From Larix kaempferi (taxonomy: Eukaryota; Streptophyta; Pinopsida; Pinales; Pinaceae), in assembly GCA_027924585.1 (NCBI GenBank), contig BSBM01000592.1, positions 6,244,001-6,308,000 of the forward strand: 64,000 nucleotides of DNA, written 5' to 3'. The number at the start of each line of letters is the position of its first letter. The stretch's first letter is position 1. The translations under genes and the position numbers were made by a program. This document shows, one piece after another, positions 58,636 to 64,000 of this stretch. The notes beneath the pieces were generated by a model, which saw nothing but the letters and a program-made list of their open reading frames with translations, had not been told where the DNA came from and did not search any database.

Positions 58636-59230
58636 TGTTGATGTATATTTAACTTCGGAATGTATTTCATCTGTGTATTATATATATATTTATTGTACCC
58701 TTATAAGAGATGTGTTATTCCTCTATAAGGAAGTGTCGTCATGTGGATTGACAAGTGTCGCAAGTGTGTGTACTTGCTGATGGGTTATTATACCACCTTA
58801 TGGGGTCGACCCTAATTAATATATAATATAATGTGGATGTATCCAAGTAGACAAGTCGGCCCCAGTAGGTCACTGGGCAAAAAGGTGAGTATAAATAGAG
58901 ATAGGAGATCTCTATTTTACTCACTCGGAAAAGTAACTATCTCTCTCTCTGAAAAGTGGCGCACTAGTGAGGAGGAGGAGGATCATCTGCTAGGAGACTA
59001 TCTCAGTGTTATTTGGTTGTATTTTGGTTGAGCCATTGCTCTCTCTATCTCTGAGGAAGTTGTGGGGTTTTTCACCTTAGGGTTTTCCCCACGGAAACTC
59101 TGTGTCTCTTGTCTCTATGCTTTTGATTCTTGTGATGCTTGTGATGCTTGTCATATTATGATTATACTGTAGATGTTATTCTCTCAGTAAAGATCCTATA
59201 GTATTGTGATTTAATACTAAAAATTTAACA
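58636..59230 (+). repeat. 3' LTR of element E
   Basis: 595 bp, the same length as the 5' LTR with no indels seen. The purine tract AAGAGGGAG lies just upstream (58627-58635). Confidence 0.9.
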
Positions 59231-59235
59231 TTTAG
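59231..59235. repeat. Target site duplication of E, right copy (TTTAG)
   Basis: This matches 51984-51988. Removing E at this pentamer restores the palindromic MITE. Confidence 0.9.
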
Positions 59236-59511
59236 CTTGGTCATTTATAGCTTGTCTTATGGTCATTAATTTGGTCCTATATTTGGTTATTAATTGTGAC
59301 AACTAATGAACAAATATACGACCAAATTAATGACCAAATATATGACCAAATTAATGACCACAAGACAAGATATAAATGACCAAGCTAAATATGACCACAT
59401 TTTTGGTCGCATGATAAATGACCACTAATTTGCTACCAGTGGTCAGCAACTCAAAAGTGGTCATTTATATGCGTATTTTGGTCATTTATCTCTCATTTTG
59501 TACTAGTGGAC

Positions 59512-60490
59512 TTCTACACTACATGATGATTATATGATGAGTACACCATATTATATTTTGCAGAATAAGCATCCATTTCTCTCATTTGATGACTCTCACA
59601 TACATGGATGCACCTATGATGCTCACTTTAGTCACTTGAAGACTCATGATTTTCCTTGCTCCTTGCTTAGTTCATTTGATGTTGGAGGAAATTCATCCAA
59701 TACTTGGGTGAATAGATATATGATTGGAGCACATTCTTGTTGGCAACAACATCCTTTGTTATTTCTTGATGATACACATATTTATGGGTGCATATATGAT
59801 ACTCATTCTTCTTTTTGATCACTATGTAATTCACTTGATGGGAGATCTTCTTCATCCAATGTTTGGGTGAAATCACACATGGAAAGACTCTATGAAATCT
59901 CCCATGCTTTCTTCGAGGAAAATTCTTGGACATGGGACCCTCACCTATGTCATTGGAGCAGATTTGATTGGTCACTTGATGCTTGCGTGCACTTGGAAAA
60001 TGGTGGTCTACTTGCTTGGAGGGAAAAACACTTTCATGATTCTTTGATGAGGAAACTTCTTGATGTACACTTGTATGATGTTGTTATATTGTACTTTGAT
60101 GATATATATTTTCTACTTATAATTTTTGGGAGGATGCTCATTAGAGAGTGGGATCCTAGCATCCCCCACCTTGATGTAAAATTTTGTGTTACTTTGCTCA
60201 TTGATGGAATGCACCAATTATGGTATCCTGACATTCCACACTTGGTTGAAATAATTTGGAGGATATTGTACACCTCCTACTTTGATGTATTGTTTTGGGA
60301 GACATTGTGCATGATATAAATGCATAAGCAATGGGATATGGGTATCCCACATTCTGATTTGTATGTATTCACACTATGTATTGATGGGGTGCGCAAGTGT
60401 TGGTACCTTGGCATCCCATACTTGCTAGATTGGTTCTTGATAACATTGTGCACTAAGAGAGTGCGCAAACACTGGGATCCAAGCATTTAA
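59512..60490 (+). repeat. Diverged short tandem repeats with a coding-like 24-residue period
   Basis: Two blocks are visible. At 59575-59870 an about 180-bp unit (ttgatga(c/t)...cacata...atg(g)gtgca...tgat(g/a)ctca) is present twice. At 60143-60490 a unit of about 72 bp occurs around 'tgggatcctagcatcccacac'; on the plus strand it reads W[DY]xxIPHL followed by TL-xIDGv-K (REWDPSIPHLD, LWYPDIPHLV, KQWDMGIPHSD, CWYLGIPYLL). The frame 59867-60319 is open for 150 codons and resembles no protein I know. Similar GGATCC-containing repeats in element A (5278-5400) point to related repetitive DNA. Confidence 0.5.
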
Positions 60491-60499
60491 TTCTTACAC

Positions 60500-61577
60500 T
60501 TGAGTTGATCGGACAACTACATAGGATACAAGGTCACTTTTTGAGAAGAGGGTAATAATTAGAGTGGTGCAGCATAAACATGGTGGACCTTTGGTATTTA
60601 GCTTGGAATTGAGGATTCCATTTCTAGATAGCTGACAACATATTTAACAGGGACTTATCTTTTTAAATAAAATGTTCACCAAAGAACTGCATGTGACGGA
60701 CATTCCTCCCATCCATAGGCTATGTCAAGCCAAGTCTCATTTTGACAAGCCCCCCTTGAGATGGGGCTATAAATCCACAACCGGAAAACTCTTCCTTAAT
60801 CCCAATATTCAGTAGAATCTCTCATGCAACCCACGAGTACCTAAACCCCCTCCACAGTTTTCCCAATCCTCAAATCTCCTTCCCCATCAACCTACACAAC
60901 ACCAAGAACAAGCTCCCTTCTCTAAGTTAACAATCTCTTAGGAAGCCTCCAATTCCCTTTTGGCACTCTCGCACAGGCTGGATAGGAAGTATCTGAATTG
61001 GGACTCTAGGGAACAAACTATAGGCCAGGTTTCTCTCACACTAGTCTACATGGGTTAATGGCATGTAGAGTTCATGTTCAATAGTGGCATCTCCAATCTC
61101 TACTACAGTTCCAAGCTATGGAATTCAAGGTAATGGTAAGGGATTGCAATGGAATTCAAATTGTGGTAAAATAATGAGGAATCGAACCCCCCTCTAGCTT
61201 GAAAACTCCCTTTTATAAACATATCTCAGATTGCCATGTGGCCCCTCTACATGGAACCAATTTTCCACTCTTAACCTCATCTTTGGGTAATTAAGCTTAC
61301 TCAGACATGGATCTTAATCATGGTTTAAAACTTTAATGACTTGGTTAAATAGCTAATGGTAAGGATATAAATTGAATCCCTCTATCACTTTCCCACTTGT
61401 GGATTCCTATCCCCCCATCTCTTCTTTGTCCTTCTTCCTATGCATCCATTTAGATATTTTTATATCAATATACAAAATATACACATTTACATAGTCTTGG
61501 TCATCTCAACCATTTGTCTACGTCTTTTATCCTTTTTACTCAATATTTACATTGTGGGTTCAAATTGGGGTATTGCA
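60500..61577 (-). repeat. 3' LTR of element F (outer limit uncertain)
   Basis: In element sense the LTR begins TGCAATACCCC right after the purine tract. A TATA box (TATAAAA, plus 61211-61217) lies about 360 bases in, a normal U3 length. The far end is not defined. Confidence 0.5.
61211..61217 (-). promoter_or_regulatory. TATA box of element F LTR
   Basis: The minus strand reads TATAAAAGGGAG, well placed within the LTR for an element promoter. Confidence 0.45.
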
Positions 61578-61591
61578 TTATCCTCCCCCTT
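61578..61591 (-). other. Polypurine tract of element F
   Basis: The minus strand reads AAGGGGGAGGATAA directly before the LTR start TGCAAT. Confidence 0.75.
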
Positions 61592-61734
61592 AATTTGTGC
61601 ATTCTCCTCGGTGCATCATTAGCACTATGTACATTTACAAAATTTTGATCAAAACTTCAAAATAGTTGTGGGTATTCGTCCCGCATCACATCCTTGAGCT
61701 CCCACGTTGCTTCTTCAGGATTGTAATGGTTCCA

Positions 61735-62916
61735 TTATACCTTTACCTGTCCAATGGCCCTATTCCTCGGCAATGTAACTTTATGATCGAGGATACGTAG
61801 TGGTTTTACTGGAATATATCCTTCCGGTTCCACCTGGATCAATTTCCAATCAATTATGTGGTTAGATTTAGGCACATATCTCTTTAATAAAGACACATGA
61901 AATACATTATGAACATGCAAACACGTATGCAATGCTAATGCATAAGATACAAGTCCTATCCTATCCAAAATTTCAAATGGCCCACAAAATCAAGCTGCAA
62001 GCTTTGGACAAATTCCTAATTTCAAGGAACTCTTCTTTGGATTGACTTTAAAATACACACGATCCCCCACTTTAAATTATTTTTTTGTTCTTTCTTTGTC
62101 TGCATAACTCTTTTGTTTGTCCTGTGCCACTTTCAAATTCTGCTTGATTTTTACCATATTCTCTTCCATTTCTCTGAGTAGTTCTTACCCAATTATTACC
62201 CTATCAATTGGATTATCCCAACTAATTGGAGTATTATACCTTCTGCCACATAAGGATTCAAATGGACTCATCTTAAAAGAAGCATGATATCAATTATTGT
62301 ATGAAAATTCTACCAAATATAGGTAGGTAGTCTTCTCATTTTGATGGTTGATCCATCACATACATTCTTAACATGTCCTCAATAACTTGATTGACTCTCT
62401 CAGTATGCCCATCATTTTTAGGATGATATGTTGTGCTTAAATTCATACTTGCTCCAAATCCTTTAAATAATCCCTTCCAAAAGTTTGAAGTAAACTTTGG
62501 ATCTTTGTCTGAAACTATTTCCTTTGGTATCCCATGTAACCTAGCAATTTCTTTCATATAAATTTATGCTATATTTGTTTCCTTATGAGTTGGATTGAAC
62601 TGTTTAAAGTGAGAAGGTTAACTTATCCAACACCACCATGATGTAATCATGTTGTTTTCTTGTCTTGGGAAATTTATTGATGAATTCAGTGGTCACTGCA
62701 TCCCATTTCCATTGAGGTATTGGAAATGGTTGAAGAAATATTGCTAGATGTCACATGCTCAACCTTTACTTTTTGAAATTCAATGCACCTTGCTATGTAA
62801 TCAACAATATCTTTCTTCATTCCTGGACAAAAGTATTGAATTCTTACTGCCGCGACTGTCTCTTGGTATCTAGGATGCCATGCATATGGTACATTATGCA
62901 TCTCAATCATTACCAA
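61735..62916 (-). pseudogene. Element F integrase (decayed)
   Basis: The zinc-binding region is read at 62916-62686 (HPRYQETVAAVR, then ARCIEFQKVK, where the second Cys of the usual CxxCQ is Phe). The core follows at 62557-62336, with SDKDPKFTS and GHTERVNQVIEDMLR holding a catalytic Asp and Glu. The C-terminal domain is at 61968-61735 (HNVFHVSLLKRYVP, the conserved VHNVFHVS signature of gypsy elements). Stops and shifts separate the three pieces. The product would insert element cDNA; this copy cannot. Confidence 0.85.
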
Positions 62917-63093
62917 TTTTCATAATTCCATTGGATTAGGAAAATAAAGTATGGTTTTGTATGTAAGAATTCCATTGTCTTCCAACCTGTAACCTTCATA
63001 TTTATGTTGTATATTTTCCTGCAGTAATTCTTATTTTACCTGAAGGTAATGTTCATATGATATTACAACTTCAAGAATTTTGGTTTTTAAGTT

Positions 63094-64000
63094 TTAATTG
63101 CACATACCAATGATTGAAACATGCATAGCATGAATTCTTCTACTAAGTGCATTAGCAACCTTGTTCTCCTTGCCTTTAATATGTTTGATATCAAAATCAA
63201 ACTCACACAAAAATTCCAACCATGTTGTTTGTCTTGCATTCAAATTTTGCTTCTCAAATAAATATTTTAGCACACTATGATCTATTCTCAACTCAAATTT
63301 ATGGCCCATAAGACAATGTCTCCACATATTTAATGCATGCACAATAACCGCAAGTTCCAAGTCATGTGTGACATACTTTTTCTCATGCTCTTTAATATTT
63401 ATTAATTCATAACAAATCACATGTCCATTTTGCATAACGACTCCACTAATTCCTTCTTGACAAGCAGTTGTACATACAACAAATTATTCATTTGGGTCAA
63501 CAATTTTTAGAATTGGTGTACTAGTGAGCAATATTTTTAACTGCTAGAAACTTTCTTCGCACTATAGGCCCACTGAAACTTGACTCCTTTCTTATGCAAA
63601 TATGTAATTGGATGTGCCACTTTGGAGAATACTTCTATAAATCTTATGTATCATCCAACTAATCCCATGAATGACCTTACTTATGATACATTCATGGGTG
63701 TAGGCCATCCCATAATAGATTCTATCTTATGTAGATCCACTACTATTCCTTCTTCAGAGATGATATGTCCCAAGTAGTGAATCTGCCTCTGATAGAAAGA
63801 ACATTTACTTAGCTTGGCATAAAGTCAATTTTCTCTTAACACTTGTAGTACCAATATTAAGTGTTCCTCATGCTCTTTTTTTTTTTTGAATAAATAAGAA
63901 TGCCATCCATAAATACAATGAAAAAATTATCTAAATACTTTTTGAATATCCCATTCATCAAGCACATAAATGTAGCAAGTACATTTGTTAACCCAAATGG
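63094..64000 (-). pseudogene. Element F RT and RNase H (decayed, partial)
   Basis: At the window edge the minus strand reads [16 protein letters not shown] and FMDGILIYS. The canonical catalytic pair is Asp-Asp, so the second Asp is replaced by Gly. An A-run then shifts the frame. RT thumb/connection follows (YAKLSKCSF, YLGHIIS), and RNase H at 63435-63094 (YVTHDLELAVIVHALNMWRH, HIKGKENKVANALSRR). The RT N-terminus is outside the window. Confidence 0.85.

Larger units (their letters stand above)
51989..59230 (+). mobile_element. Element E: young Ty1/copia element with truncated pol and repeat-rich 3' region
   Basis: Two 595-bp LTRs (51989-52583 and 58636-59230) differ at about 8 positions by eye and are flanked by a perfect TTTAG duplication. 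The iMet primer site abuts the first LTR and a short purine tract abuts the second. Gag, protease, integrase, the C-terminal half of RT and RNase H can be read. The N-terminal half of RT is missing. About 1.5 kb of repeat-rich DNA separates RNase H from the 3' LTR. It is inserted in the CACTA MITE. Confidence 0.9.
51874..59508. mobile_element. Fold-back CACTA (EnSpm/CMC-type) MITE, interrupted by copia element E
   Basis: The ends read CACTACAAAAA (left) and TTGTACTAGTG (right, the complement of CACTAGTACAA), flanked by a 3-bp duplication GAC (51871-51873 and 59509-59511). Both features are typical of CACTA transposons. Without element E the MITE is about 388 bp. The two halves are inverted copies of each other almost throughout, so the whole element folds back. 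The word ATAAATGACC and its complement recur many times, like subterminal transposase-binding repeats. It has no coding capacity. Confidence 0.8.
60500..64000 (-). mobile_element. Element F: Ty3/gypsy retrotransposon, 3' part, cut by the window edge
   Basis: Minus-strand sequence gives, from the right edge leftward, RT, RNase H, integrase and integrase C-terminal domain, then a purine tract and the start of the 3' LTR at 61577. This domain order is that of Ty3/gypsy. The outer end of the LTR cannot be fixed because the other LTR is outside the window; 60500 is a guess. Stops and frameshifts are frequent. Confidence 0.8.

Overview
This window looks like repeat-rich nuclear DNA of a land plant with a large genome. 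I found no intact host gene. It is a stack of nested LTR retrotransposons, plus a CACTA-type MITE, a decayed copy of a SUD1/CER9 (DOA10/MARCH6) E3-ligase gene, and a captured piece of a LEO1/VIP4 (PAF1 complex) gene. The plant call rests on the iMet-primed LTR elements, plant-type copia and gypsy polyproteins, the SUD1 and LEO1 homologies, and overall AT-richness. I cannot name the species.

Layout. 1-3167: no recognisable gene. 3173-28170: minus-strand LTR element A (LTRs about 1.75 kb, TSD AAATA), probably a Ty3/gypsy derivative. It carries one long, stop-interrupted, unrecognised reading frame in place of gag-pol. Inside A lies plus-strand copia element B (7348-25072, TSD CTTCA). B is not a simple element: it reads LTR-internal-LTR-internal-LTR, with three about 2.4-kb LTRs and two decayed gag-pol regions. 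Every B LTR contains an about 309-bp coding fragment of LEO1. 29397-45162: minus-strand element C (about 2.9-kb LTRs, little internal sequence). Nested in C is very young minus-strand element D (33723-42094, TSD CTATG, LTRs nearly identical). D encodes only a small zinc-knuckle protein and carries unusual minisatellites and a GC-rich palindromic array. 46650-49545: intron-containing SUD1-like pseudogene. 51169-51836: tRNA-like sequence split by a 589-bp insertion. 51874-59508: fold-back CACTA MITE (TSD GAC) interrupted by young copia element E (51989-59230, TSD TTTAG). 59512-60490: diverged short repeats. About 60.5-64 kb: minus-strand Ty3/gypsy element F, cut by the window edge.

How it works together. 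None of the elements looks autonomous now. A, C and D lack recognisable RT and integrase. B is riddled with stops, E lacks the N-terminal half of its RT, and F has lost a catalytic RT aspartate. D and E must nevertheless have moved recently, since their LTR pairs differ by about 4/1445 and 8/595 positions counted by eye. This implies mobilisation in trans for D, or recent decay for E. Relative ages from nesting and LTR divergence: A and C are old, B came after A, and E and D are youngest, with D probably the most recent.
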